From Roseibium alexandrii DFL-11 (lineage in GTDB: Bacteria > Pseudomonadota > Alphaproteobacteria > Rhizobiales > Stappiaceae): a DNA stretch of 64,000 bases. The notes beneath the pieces were generated by a model. It ran no database searches. It saw only the letters and a program-made list of their open reading frames with translations, and was not told where the DNA came from. Positions 27,801 to 36,025 of this stretch are shown here, piece after piece. Position numbers and translations under genes: made by a program. How positions within the stretch are numbered: the stretch's first letter is position 1; each line of letters starts with the position of its first letter. Where the stretch lies: positions 859,541 through 923,540 of the forward strand of contig NZ_CM011002.1 in the NCBI RefSeq assembly GCF_000158095.2, in the 5' to 3' direction.

Positions 27801-29200
27801 GTGAGGGCGCTCAGATTGAGTGTTTGCGATGCGCCATTGATCGATCCGTTCGAGTTGAGCGCCAAAGCACCCGCAACAAACTGGATTTCAGTCATCAGGC
27901 CCTGCAAACCATCGGCCTTCAGAGACAGATCAAAAGGTGTGGTCAGAACTTCCGGGGTGAAATTTGCGCCACTTCCCTTTGCCGCCAGCTGGATCTGACC
28001 GCTGCGGATTTCGGTTGTTTCGAACGAGGCCAGTCCAATATCCGTTGACCAAGAGACCGACGACATGTCGCCATTTGCGGAGAGTTTGACCGTGAGTGGT
28101 CCGAAGGCAATCCGCCGGTCTCCGAGATCGAGCGCAATCAGGGAATCGCCGCCCGCGCTAACGGCCAGGTCGGCATCTGCCGACACACGGTTGTTTTCAA
28201 GCGCCCCTTGGGCTGACAAGGAAACGGTCTGTGTTTTCAAGTTAATCGCGCCGGATTGCGGCGCAAAATCCAGTGTGAAAACTGCCTTGCCGGTGGCGTT
28301 GGTGGTTCCCAGCAAAAAGGCATGCGCCTCGGGCGGCGCCAGCGGAGCGAGGTCGCCGTCTAGGTCAAAGGTCAAATGGCGGCTCGCCGTAGTTTCGGCA
28401 AGCTTGGCCGTGCCAGAGACCGTCTGGCGTTCATCAAGAGCGATGCTGAGATCCGCGGCCCATTCGTTGAGCGGACCACTGCCGGTCAGCTCAAGGCCGA
28501 GGGCCGGAAGATCTGGAACATCAAGCAAACGGGCTGCCAAACCACCGCGCGGTTCGGACACCTTGATGTCGAAGGCGAGGGTTTCTTCGGAGGGTGCAAA
28601 CTCTGCTTTTGCGGTGAGGTGCGCGTCTATACCGTCGATCCGCCGGACGTCCAGATTGGCCGAAAAGATAGCCGGATCCATTGCAGCGTTGCCTGAGCCG
28701 GTCAATGCCAGCGCGATCGGAGTCCCGAGAAGCGGTTCGCCGAGATTGATCTCCGGAATGGTCAGCGACCCGAGCTCAACATCAAGAGGAAGCGAGAAAG
28801 ATGATCCCGTTTCATCGGCGCTTTCGGCGGGCTGCGTCTCGTCCGAAGCCGCGGGAAGCCGGTTCAGGTCGAACCGGGACGCTGAGATGTCATTGACTTG
28901 CAGCGTGCCGGAGATGAGCTGAAGAGGTGACCATGAAACGCTTAAATCATCCGCTTCGAGCCAGGTGCCCAAGTCATCGCCGAGCGCAATGCGTTTGGCC
29001 GAAAGATCGAGGTCAAACCCAAGGTAAAGATCTTCAACAGAGATGGTTTGGGAGGGGGAGGACGCAAGATCGCTCACCATGTTGGACACGAGTGTTCGTC
29101 CTGCCGGGAATTGCAGGATCGCGATCGCGACAACTGGAATTGCGACCGCCAGTGCGACCAGCAGTCCAATGATCCTCAGGGCTAGATTTACAAAACGCAT
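24857..29200 (-). CDS. tamB: Translocation and assembly module inner-membrane component TamB
   Basis: A 1447-residue TamB (DUF490) protein. An N-terminal membrane anchor (LALRIIGLLVALAVAIPVVAIAILQF) is followed by a very long beta-helical periplasmic region of repeated short strands rich in Leu, Asn, Gly and Asp, and by the conserved C-terminal DUF490 domain (IRGRGLDAELQGNLKIVGTTADPQAIGAFALRRGVLDILTRR, FTSSPELPQDEVLALLLFGKS) ending in RGEVGADGSSKAGIFFEREY. It bridges the periplasm to TamA for outer-membrane protein insertion or lipid transport. It follows tamA by five base pairs, the standard operon. Confidence 0.95.
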   Translation of the reverse strand: MRFVNLALRIIGLLVALAVAIPVVAIAILQFPAGRTLVSNMVSDLASSPSQTISVEDLYLGFDLDLSAKRIALGDDLGTWLEADDLSVSWSPLQLISGTLQVNDISASRFDLNRLPAASDETQPAESADETGSSFSLPLDVELGSLTIPEINLGEPLLGTPIALALTGSGNAAMDPAIFSANLDVRRIDGIDAHLTAKAEFAPSEETLAFDIKVSEPRGGLAARLLDVPDLPALGLELTGSGPLNEWAADLSIALDERQTVSGTAKLAETTASRHLTFDLDGDLAPLAPPEAHAFLLGTTNATGKAVFTLDFAPQSGAINLKTQTVSLSAQGALENNRVSADADLAVSAGGDSLIALDLGDRRIAFGPLTVKLSANGDMSSVSWSTDIGLASFETTEIRSGQIQLAAKGSGANFTPEVLTTPFDLSLKADGLQGLMTEIQFVAGALALNSNGSINGASQTLNLSALTLTSNFVNLNLSETELGAEKAAGTGRLTLSDLSRFSQLAGQDLGGAVTASVDFDLDPSALEGTANLQTVAQDLKTGTAQADALLTGRTDMKGSIKLAGADDVSVAGLTLTNTNLTLAGSADYVSGTLASDISVSLPDLALADPQLGGALDLSAETSGPLDRLDITADVKSKQILLAGTPLDNLELDIEATADPSAPSASVNGSADLNGQTVSVDLDLKSADGAAELNPLAVRVAENTISGDLAVADLENPVETLSGSLKIDAPNLAAISPLALTELGGRIEGTLAADPDAGKLLLDLSGTEIDIPSVNIGSLQLKADIARPYDPKTVSADLVVNDLITAATPVRSVALTAKPQSGGTALTADVKLEDGAQDGLTLAAVLSQPTATSYALALNQLALNYQGIASQLKQPATITYGDGTADITPLELALGQGSLSISGSAGEALGLQADLNAVPLSLANAFVSSLGIGGTLTGTVNAKGSTSAPEVDWALSGSGLTASPLRDNGLSALALNSNGTLKNNQISQTTKVSDANGLSISANGTVGLTAPQPLSITLDGTIPTAALRRPLLEAGIRAEGGINLNGSIGGSAQSPAYNLTAAPSGLKVTSLSTGLTVQNIRGSANVTQDQASLNGIAGDLATGGSLSASGTVGMKDGSPANLNLSLDKARYIDPGLVNAEVDASISVTGPLASASGSPLIGGTVTINKADVSIPESLPGAIPPVDVRHLNASAAVRRQAVELGGGDSGRQTEQRSNPPRLDVLVSAPGRIFIRGRGLDAELQGNLKIVGTTADPQAIGAFALRRGVLDILTRRLTFSTGRATFEGSLTPFLEFVATTTVSDTTITITVTGEADDPQIAFTSSPELPQDEVLALLLFGKSVGNLSATQIAQLGAAVATLTGGSDSGPLAQIRKSLGLDAIDIDTSGEDGPSVSVGRYINDNIYLGVEQGASSGSSRVKVDIDLDRGLKVRGEVGADGSSKAGIFFEREY

Positions 29201-29205
29201 CGGCG

Positions 29206-31191
29206 TTAGAAGGCCTGGCTTAGTCCAACATAAAGGGCAAAACTCGGGTCATCCTGTTCCGGATCGAGCGGGACAGCCGCATCGACTCGCAGGGGACCTA
29301 TTGGCGTAAAGTAACGCAGTCCGGCGCCCACGCCTATCTTCAGACCGTCAGAAAAATCAGGAATGGTATCTTCATAAGCATTGCCCGCATCGACAAAGCC
29401 GACGACCCCGATCGTCTCGGTGATCCTGACGCGGACTTCGCCCGACATTTCGATAAGCGAGCGCCCGCCAACGACTTCACCATTTAACCGCGGACCAACG
29501 TTCCGGTAGGCATAGCCGCGGATTGACCCGCCGCCGCCTGCAATGAGACGGCGGTTCGCTGGCACGGCCGACACAGACGGTGCGATGATGGATCCAGCAG
29601 AAAGCTTGCCGGCGAGAATAAAACGTTTTGCTTCATCAAGGGCATAGTAGGTTGAAACGGTCCCTTTAAGAAAACCCATCCCGTTGCGGTTCTTGGCGTC
29701 ATAGGCCGGTTCACCAAAGAGGGCGGCAAACACACCCTTTGACGGGTTGAGCTTGTCGTCCCGGTTGTCGAAGGTCAGATCTGCCGGAAGCCCGACCAGA
29801 AGGTACTGGTTGTCACCAAAAGCGTCTTCCTCGTCGGCATACTGGATTTCAAAGCCGGCCCGGCCCTTGACCTGATCGCTGAACTCCCGGCTCAGGAATG
29901 CGTCATAGGTCAGCGTTCGGCTGATGTAGGCATCCGGGTTTTCTTGCTTGGCTTCAAGGCTTGTCGTGAAGCTGGTGAGAGGGCCGAAAACACCGGGTTT
30001 TTCAAACGCAATGCGGGCGGAGTATTCCTGGTTGGCAATGCTCTCGGACCCGATCCGGCCAATCGAGCCTTCGACCGACAGGGTTTCCCCACCGCCAAAC
30101 AAATTGCGCCGCCGCCAATAGGCTTCCGCGCTGAAGCCCTCTGTGCTTGACCAGGAGGCGCCTGCACCGATGACATGGCGTTTGCGTTCACTGACTTGGA
30201 TCGTAATGGGCAATGTGCCGTCCGGCCTTGCAATGTCGCCTTCGACGAACCGGATGGAGGAAAAGATGCCAAGGTCGTTCAAGCGCTTTCGAGCGCGTGA
30301 AATGTCTTCGGGTGAATAAATACCACCTTCCGGGATCATCGCCTGCTGGACCACAAACTCCGGCTTTGTGACCTCGGTGCCGGAGACTGTTACCTTGCCG
30401 AACCTTGCCTGCGGACCGGCATCAGCGATCAGGGCGACGTCCAATCGATCGGAGCTGTGGTCCGCCGTAATCCGGCGCTCTGCGATTTTTGCTTCCGGAT
30501 ATCCACGTCCGCGCAACATCATGACAATGCGCCGTTCGGCACTCAGAATTTTGCCGGATCCCGCAGGCTCTCCTGGAGCAAGACCCCAAAAGGCAGGATC
30601 GGTCGAGAGTTCGCCGCCCGGGCTTTGAACAGTGACAGTCCCGAAAGTGAAGGCTGGGCCCGGGTCGACCAGGATCTTGACTTGAACAGGCCGCCCGTCC
30701 GGCAAGCCGGCACGCTCAAGGGCACTTTCTAGCGGCAGTCCATTGAGTGAAATGCTGACTGTGCCGCCGTAGCGCCCATCGGCATAAAGGCGGGCGATCA
30801 AACGTTCCCTGTCCGACAAGGAGCGGGCAATCAGCCCGGCTTCACCTGACGGCGGTTTCTTCACTTGTTGAACCAGAAGCGACGTCGAGGTCATTTCCTT
30901 TGTCAGATCAGCATCACTGCGCTCAGATACAGAGACTTCTGCTTCATAGGCAATGGGATCCGGGACGGCCGCCTCTTCTTCCTTGCCGTTTTCAAAAAAC
31001 TTCCAGCCGAAGATTTCAAATGAAAGTGCAGGCTGTGGCGCCAATACGAGCGGTGCTGCAACGATGAGGGCCAGCAGTGAAGTAGTGGACAGCAAAAAGG
31101 GTGCCGCGTTCTTTATGTTAACGCGCGCATCTCTTGCGCTGGAGCGCAGGCGCCGGACATGTCCGGACGCTTGAGACGGTAGACCCTTCAC
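29206..31191 (-). CDS. tamA: Outer-membrane assembly protein TamA
   Basis: A 661-residue Omp85-family protein. After a long basic N-terminus and a signal-anchor (LLSTTSLLALIVAAPLVLA) come POTRA domains (about 100-350; GTVSISLNGLPLESAL, FTFGTVTVQSPGG, ARFGKVTVSGTEV) and a 16-strand barrel. RLIAGGGGSIRGYAYRNVGP contains the conserved (V/I)RGY motif of strand loop 6, and the protein ends in an aromatic residue (YVGLSQAF), as outer-membrane barrels do. GTG at 31191 is the start. Forms an operon with tamB. Confidence 0.95.
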   Translation of the reverse strand: MKGLPSQASGHVRRLRSSARDARVNIKNAAPFLLSTTSLLALIVAAPLVLAPQPALSFEIFGWKFFENGKEEEAAVPDPIAYEAEVSVSERSDADLTKEMTSTSLLVQQVKKPPSGEAGLIARSLSDRERLIARLYADGRYGGTVSISLNGLPLESALERAGLPDGRPVQVKILVDPGPAFTFGTVTVQSPGGELSTDPAFWGLAPGEPAGSGKILSAERRIVMMLRGRGYPEAKIAERRITADHSSDRLDVALIADAGPQARFGKVTVSGTEVTKPEFVVQQAMIPEGGIYSPEDISRARKRLNDLGIFSSIRFVEGDIARPDGTLPITIQVSERKRHVIGAGASWSSTEGFSAEAYWRRRNLFGGGETLSVEGSIGRIGSESIANQEYSARIAFEKPGVFGPLTSFTTSLEAKQENPDAYISRTLTYDAFLSREFSDQVKGRAGFEIQYADEEDAFGDNQYLLVGLPADLTFDNRDDKLNPSKGVFAALFGEPAYDAKNRNGMGFLKGTVSTYYALDEAKRFILAGKLSAGSIIAPSVSAVPANRRLIAGGGGSIRGYAYRNVGPRLNGEVVGGRSLIEMSGEVRVRITETIGVVGFVDAGNAYEDTIPDFSDGLKIGVGAGLRYFTPIGPLRVDAAVPLDPEQDDPSFALYVGLSQAF

Positions 31192-31381
31192 TCACTGCCG
31201 CCTGTTCAGGTTTAAAGTTGGCATGACCACGCACTTTGCGTCCTTTGTCATGCCATCAACTTATCTGCAATAGCAGTCCCTACATGGCGCAGCTTAGTTG
31301 GCCATGGTTAAGAGGCTGTCAACATTGATAGACCATGGCGGCAGGCCGAATGCAAGGCGGCGGTTTGACCTTGCGGAACAG

Positions 31382-32293
31382 TTAAAAAAGCGGTTCGTCT
31401 TCCGGCAGGCCCATGAGCCGGCGGGCAGCGGTCAGCGTGTTGACCATCAGCATGGCAATCGTCATCGGTCCGACACCGCCAGGCACCGGCGTGATGGCGC
31501 CGGCGTGTTCTGCGGCTTCTTCAAAGGCGACATCGCCGACAAGACGGCTTTTGCCTTCACCCTTTTCCGGCGCAGGGATGCGGTTGATGCCAACATCAAC
31601 CACAGTAGCCCCCGGTTTGATCCAGTCGCCCTTGACCATCTCCGGACGTCCGACTGCTGCAACGACAATATCGGCTGCGCGGACAACGTCTGGCAGAGCC
31701 TTGGTGCGGCTATGGGCGATGGTGACGGTGCAGCTTTCTTGCAGTAGCAGCGAAGCCATCGGTTTGCCGACGATGTTTGACCGGCCGACCACAACAGCGT
31801 TCTTGCCGGACAACGTGTCGCCGAGCGTACGCTTCAACAGCACAAGGCTGCCCGCAGGCGTACAGGGCACAAGCGCGCTGTCGCGTTCGCCGGCTGTCAG
31901 AAGACCGACATTGATCGGGTGAAAGCCGTCGACATCCTTTTCCGGCTTGATCAGGCGCAGAACCTTGCTTTCATCGATATGCCCTGGCAGGGGAAGCTGT
32001 ACGAGGATGCCGTGAATGTCCGGGTCGTTGTTCAGCTGATCGACCATGCCGAGCACTGCGTCTTCGCTGGAGTCGGCGGGCATGGTGTGCTTGACGGAAT
32101 GAAAGCCACACGCTTCGGCGGCGCGATCCTTGTTGCGGACATAGACCTGGCTTGCCGGATCTTCTCCGACAAGAATAACCGCAAGGCCGGGGCGTTTGCC
32201 GGTTTCGCTCAGAAGCTTCGCTGCGCGTTCGGTGATCTCACCTCGCACGGATTCTGCAATAGCTTTTCCGTCTATGATTTGAGCTTGTGGCAT
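31382..32293 (-). CDS. folD: Bifunctional methylenetetrahydrofolate dehydrogenase/cyclohydrolase
   Basis: A 303-residue FolD, interconverting 5,10-methylene-, methenyl- and 10-formyl-tetrahydrofolate. The signatures are present: [14 protein letters not shown] (Lys in YVxxK position), [24 protein letters not shown] and the Rossmann motif [26 protein letters not shown]; the C-terminus has [22 protein letters not shown] at 32293 has GGAGG five bases upstream. It is near, but not in an operon with, the methyl-transfer cluster at 34-40 kb, whose reactions feed one-carbon units to folate. Confidence 0.97.
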   Translation of the reverse strand: MPQAQIIDGKAIAESVRGEITERAAKLLSETGKRPGLAVILVGEDPASQVYVRNKDRAAEACGFHSVKHTMPADSSEDAVLGMVDQLNNDPDIHGILVQLPLPGHIDESKVLRLIKPEKDVDGFHPINVGLLTAGERDSALVPCTPAGSLVLLKRTLGDTLSGKNAVVVGRSNIVGKPMASLLLQESCTVTIAHSRTKALPDVVRAADIVVAAVGRPEMVKGDWIKPGATVVDVGINRIPAPEKGEGKSRLVGDVAFEEAAEHAGAITPVPGGVGPMTIAMLMVNTLTAARRLMGLPEDEPLF

Positions 32294-32426
32294 TCCGCCT
32301 CCCTTTGAACCTGAGATCGGTTTTCGAATCCTATCCGGTGCTCAGCTATAGAGCGCCCGTCGCTTCTGTAAAATGCGGAAAACGTCTTATCGTGCTCTGC
32401 ATTCGCCATTCATGTTCAAGTTGCGG

Positions 32427-33596
32427 TTACAGCGACTTGGCGAAGGCGTTCAATTCTGAAATGGCGCAAACAATGTGATAGAGTGAACTGGCAGGTGCAG
32501 CTTCATCTTCAAACGAGCCGTCAACATGCCACTTGTCCCGGTAAAGGCCGGCTGGGACATCCTCAAAATAAGCCGTGAGCGCTGCAACGGAGAGCGAAAT
32601 GTCGGCCGTATAGGCCTCGCGTTCCGCGCCAACCGATATCCCGGCCAAGGCAATGGCCGCCTTGATCCATTCCGTCTGACCCCAAAGCCGTGCGACTGGG
32701 TCGCGCACGCTAAAGTCGTCATTGATCGACATGAAGGTTGCGCCACGGCTTTCGTCAATGCCGTAGGTCCAGCCGATGTCGTAGAGCCGCCGGGCCGCGA
32801 CGAGGGCATCCGCGTCGGCCCGGCTTGTGCCCCATCGGACCAGCAGCCAGGCCCATTCAAAATGGTGCCCGGGCTCCAAAATCCGTCCTTCGTCGCCAGG
32901 CAACTGGCCCCAGTGAAGATCGAAATACTCGCGCAGCCCGCCGTTCACCGGATCGATCAGTTTGGTCAGTGCCAGTTCGGCCAGCTCATCCGCCATGCCG
33001 GACCACATCGGGTCGTTGGAGACGCTTTCCCAAGCCATTGCAGCTTCAAACAGGTGCATATGAGGATTTGCGCGCAGCGGGATGCGGTCCGGATTGTCCT
33101 CCCGGAACCCGATGACTGGGTGCTTGTAGCTCTTGACCAATACCTCAACGAGTGACTTTGCATCTGCTTCGGCGCTGCTCGCGCAGGCCGGGATCTGGTC
33201 GGCCATGTGGGCCAAGGCAAAAAGCACGAATGCCTGATTATAGAGATCGAAGCGCGCATCAGTCAGGGTGTTGTCCATGGCCGCGGTGGCTGCAAAGGTC
33301 CCGCCCGGCAGCCGGTAGGTGTCCGAGAACCAGGCCCAGAGCCGGGTTGCTATGCTCTCCGACGGGCCCGTCCAGCCAAGCCGGGCCCCTTCAAGAAACG
33401 AGTAGATCTGCCGTGGAATGACACGCGCCCGGCGGTCCCCCGGCACACCTTGCTGGGTTGCAAGGTCGATGGTTTCGTAACACTCGCCTGTATCTGAATT
33501 TATGCCGCCTGCGTGCCAGGCGTGCAATGCGTCTTCCGTTAGCCAGCGGGTCAGATCGTCAGCGAGTTTTTGGACGTGCGCGGTTTCAGAGGACAT
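32427..33596 (-). CDS. AGE-family epimerase/isomerase
   Basis: A 389-residue alpha6/alpha6-barrel protein of the N-acylglucosamine 2-epimerase family, which includes mannose isomerases and related sugar isomerases. Features are RVIPRQIYSFLEGARLGW, GTFAATAAMDNTLTDARFDLYNQAFVLFALAH, the His-containing RANPHMHLFEAAMAW, and PGHHFEWAWLLVRW, which carries the catalytic His pair region. The mannose-isomerase branch is likely, but cannot be separated from the epimerase branch by eye. ATG at 33596 follows AGGTGA; GTG 33602 is an alternative. Confidence 0.85.
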   Translation of the reverse strand: MSSETAHVQKLADDLTRWLTEDALHAWHAGGINSDTGECYETIDLATQQGVPGDRRARVIPRQIYSFLEGARLGWTGPSESIATRLWAWFSDTYRLPGGTFAATAAMDNTLTDARFDLYNQAFVLFALAHMADQIPACASSAEADAKSLVEVLVKSYKHPVIGFREDNPDRIPLRANPHMHLFEAAMAWESVSNDPMWSGMADELAELALTKLIDPVNGGLREYFDLHWGQLPGDEGRILEPGHHFEWAWLLVRWGTSRADADALVAARRLYDIGWTYGIDESRGATFMSINDDFSVRDPVARLWGQTEWIKAAIALAGISVGAEREAYTADISLSVAALTAYFEDVPAGLYRDKWHVDGSFEDEAAPASSLYHIVCAISELNAFAKSL

Positions 33597-33745
33597 GGTC
33601 ACCTATCACGTTACCGGGAGCATATTGCAGAACCTGCTGGCAGGAATGAGCGGCAGGTTAGACCAACGTGGCAAACAAGCAAACCAGTAATCTGATCAAT
33701 GCGTTTTTCGCGTGTCCTTTGCCTGGAAGGTGGCACTGAGGGCGG

Positions 33746-34114
33746 TCACTCAGAGGCAGGATCCGGTAACTGGTAGTAGTCACCCTTGGTCTCACAGTGA
33801 ATGTGATGGCTGATCTGAAGGCCGGTCGGGCCGTCCAGTGTGCCGGCCATAATCGACACCACGTCTTGGCCGTTCGGCTCCCAAAACAACTGGCTTCCGC
33901 AGGCTGTGCAAAAACCACGGCGAGCGCTATCGGAGGACTGAAACCAGGTCAGATTGTCTTCGCCGTTGATGCGGAGGTCTTTCTTCGCCGCCTGTGTGGC
34001 GGCGACAAAATGACCTGAAGTCTTGCGGCACTGGACGCAATGACAAGCAATAACGGGGCGCAACGGCCCCGTTACCTCATAGGTGACACGACCACAAAGA
34101 CAGCTGCCTTTCAT
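33746..34114 (-). CDS. GFA-family zinc-binding protein
   Basis: A 122-residue member of the GFA family (DUF636, named after glutathione-dependent formaldehyde-activating enzyme). The zinc-ligand Cys are CLCGRV at the N-terminus, ACHCVQCRK about 25 residues later, and GFCTACGSQL. Family members rarely have proven activity, so the substrate is unknown. It lies next to the methylated-amine cluster, where formaldehyde or its adducts can arise. A second, more distant copy lies at 43.6 kb. Confidence 0.88.
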   Translation of the reverse strand: MKGSCLCGRVTYEVTGPLRPVIACHCVQCRKTSGHFVAATQAAKKDLRINGEDNLTWFQSSDSARRGFCTACGSQLFWEPNGQDVVSIMAGTLDGPTGLQISHHIHCETKGDYYQLPDPASE

Positions 34115-34132
34115 CGTGCCGCTCCGTCCGAA

Positions 34133-35674
34133 TTAAACGTTGCTGTCGGGGAACGACGCCTTGCGCTCTGTCATGAAGTCCAGCAGCGCTTCGTCGATGG
34201 CCGGATCGAGGGCAGGGCCTGTATAGGCTGCGAGCTGCTCTTTCCAGATCTTGTTGGCCCGTTTTGCCGCGTCCAGTTCACCATCCGCGAGCCACTGCTC
34301 ATAGGAGTTGTTGTCCGCAACGCTGGACCGGTAGAACGCGCTCTCGAAGTTGCGCTGTGTGTGAGCTGCGCCCAGGAAGTGGCCGCCTGGACCGACTTCT
34401 TCTAGGGCGTCCATTGCAAGCGACTCGTCGTTGACGTCGATGCCTTTGGCCAGCACGTGCATCATGCCGAGCTGATCGGCATCCAGAATGAACTTCTCAT
34501 AAGATGAACAAAGGCCGCCTTCGAGCCACCCAGCTGCGTGCAGGCAGAAGTTCACGCCGCCCTGGACGGTTGCCGTGATCGTCTGAGCGGATTCTTGAGC
34601 GGACTGCGCGTCTGGCAGTTTGGACGCTGTGAACGACCCGCCGGAGCGGAATGGAAGTCCAGCGCGTCGGGCAAGTTTTGCAGCGCCATTCAAAAGGAGC
34701 GAGCCTTCCGGGCTTCCAAAGGTTGGGGCGCCGGATTGCATGGAGATGGAGCTGACGAATGCACCGAAAACGACCGGAGCCCCAGGGCGGATCAGCTGGG
34801 TCAGGGCGCAGCCGGCCAGTGCTTCAGCCAGAACCTGAGCGAGAGTGCCGGCGACGGTCACCGGGCTCATCGCGCCGGCCAGGATGAACGGCGAGACGAT
34901 GCAAGCCTGATTGTTCCGGGCGTAGACCTTGAGTGCGCCCAGCATGGTCGCGTCGAATACCAAAGGCGAATTGGCGTTGATCAGCTGGATCATTACGCAG
35001 TTCTGGTCGACGAAGTCTTCGCCGAACGTGATCTGGGCCATCCGAACCGAGTCTTCTGCACGTTCCGGCGCTGTGACGGATCCCATGAACGGCTTGTCGG
35101 AATATTTGATATGGGAATAGACCATATCAAAGTGACGCTTGTTGACCGGCAAATCGACCGGCTCACACACGGTGCCGCCGGAATGGTGCATCCACGGGGA
35201 CATATAGGCGAGCTTCACGAAGTTGCGGAAGTCGTCGATCGTGCCGTAGCGGCGACCTTGGTCAAGGTCGGTAACGAAAGGAGGCCCGTAGACCGGGGCA
35301 AATACAAGGTTGTTGCCGCCGATCTCGACGTTTCGCGCCGGATTACGGGCATGCTGGGTGAACTGCGACGGAGCCGTTTTCAGGATCTCGCGCAGCATGC
35401 CCTTCGGAAAGCGGACGCGCTCGCCGTCAACCTCAGCGCCGGCAATCTTCCAGATGTTCAGAACGTCGGGATCTTCGCGGAACTCCAGTCCGATTTCAGC
35501 AAGGATGCGATCCGCGTTGGCCTCAATGGTGGCCGCGCTCTCGTCGCTCAGCACTTCGTAATTCGGAATGCCCCGGCTGATATAAGGAGCGCCGACGCCT
35601 CCGGACGTGGCGGTGCGTCTTTCGCGGCGGGCGGATCGGCCACGGCGGCCGGTGCTGACGGCGGCGTCTGACAT
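34133..35674 (-). CDS. MttB-like (non-pyrrolysine) methyltransferase
   Basis: A 513-residue member of the trimethylamine methyltransferase family. The frame is open throughout with no in-frame TAG, so this is a non-pyrrolysine member, such as glycine betaine, proline betaine or carnitine methyltransferases that methylate a corrinoid protein. A basic Arg-rich N-terminus (about 20 residues) precedes the barrel (IPNYEVLSDESAATIEANADRILAEIG, VYGPPFVTDLDQGRR, ATVQGGVNFCLHAAGWLEGGL, EVGPGGHFLGAAHTQRNFESAF). No corrinoid-protein gene is adjacent in this window. It is divergent from the DMGDH-like gene. Confidence 0.88.
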   Translation of the reverse strand: MSDAAVSTGRRGRSARRERRTATSGGVGAPYISRGIPNYEVLSDESAATIEANADRILAEIGLEFREDPDVLNIWKIAGAEVDGERVRFPKGMLREILKTAPSQFTQHARNPARNVEIGGNNLVFAPVYGPPFVTDLDQGRRYGTIDDFRNFVKLAYMSPWMHHSGGTVCEPVDLPVNKRHFDMVYSHIKYSDKPFMGSVTAPERAEDSVRMAQITFGEDFVDQNCVMIQLINANSPLVFDATMLGALKVYARNNQACIVSPFILAGAMSPVTVAGTLAQVLAEALAGCALTQLIRPGAPVVFGAFVSSISMQSGAPTFGSPEGSLLLNGAAKLARRAGLPFRSGGSFTASKLPDAQSAQESAQTITATVQGGVNFCLHAAGWLEGGLCSSYEKFILDADQLGMMHVLAKGIDVNDESLAMDALEEVGPGGHFLGAAHTQRNFESAFYRSSVADNNSYEQWLADGELDAAKRANKIWKEQLAAYTGPALDPAIDEALLDFMTERKASFPDSNV

Positions 35675-36025
35675 TGAGGGGCTCCCTGAACAGAAAAATT
35701 TGTGTCGTTATGTCAAGTCTTAGAGGGCTTGGCCAGCGATCTTGGTGCGGATGCGTCCTATCATGCCCTGATTCCGTCATTGCGGCGGTTCCGGCCCCTG
35801 CGTCGGACGGCCGCGGTTTGCCGGGCTGAAATTCTGCTGCGTGTCGTCGCAACATGCTCCCATGACGCAATTGAGCTACTTTGCCCTCCCGAGTGTCGCA
35901 ATACTGGCGGCCAAATCGGCGGGGCAATGGCTCCGGGGTGCAGAAGAATATCCTTCGTGGATGGGACAAGCGGAGGGGAGCGCGTTTAAGCACAGCGCTT
36001 CCTGCCTTTTGAAGAGGAATGAAAC
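35675..36025. other. Divergent intergenic region of the methyltransferase/DMGDH cluster
   Basis: About 350 bp with no convincing gene. It should carry the promoters of both divergent transcripts. I see no riboswitch signature and no regulator gene next to it. Confidence 0.6.

Noticed and set aside
24857..29200. Numerous plus-strand frames opposite tamB
   Set aside because: They are shadows of the Ser/Leu/Asp-rich tamB codon pattern, without ribosome sites or recognisable domains.
33746..34114. Functional assignment of GFA gene to formaldehyde detoxification
   Set aside because: Family name only; most GFA/DUF636 proteins lack proven activity and two distant copies occur here, so no function is claimed.
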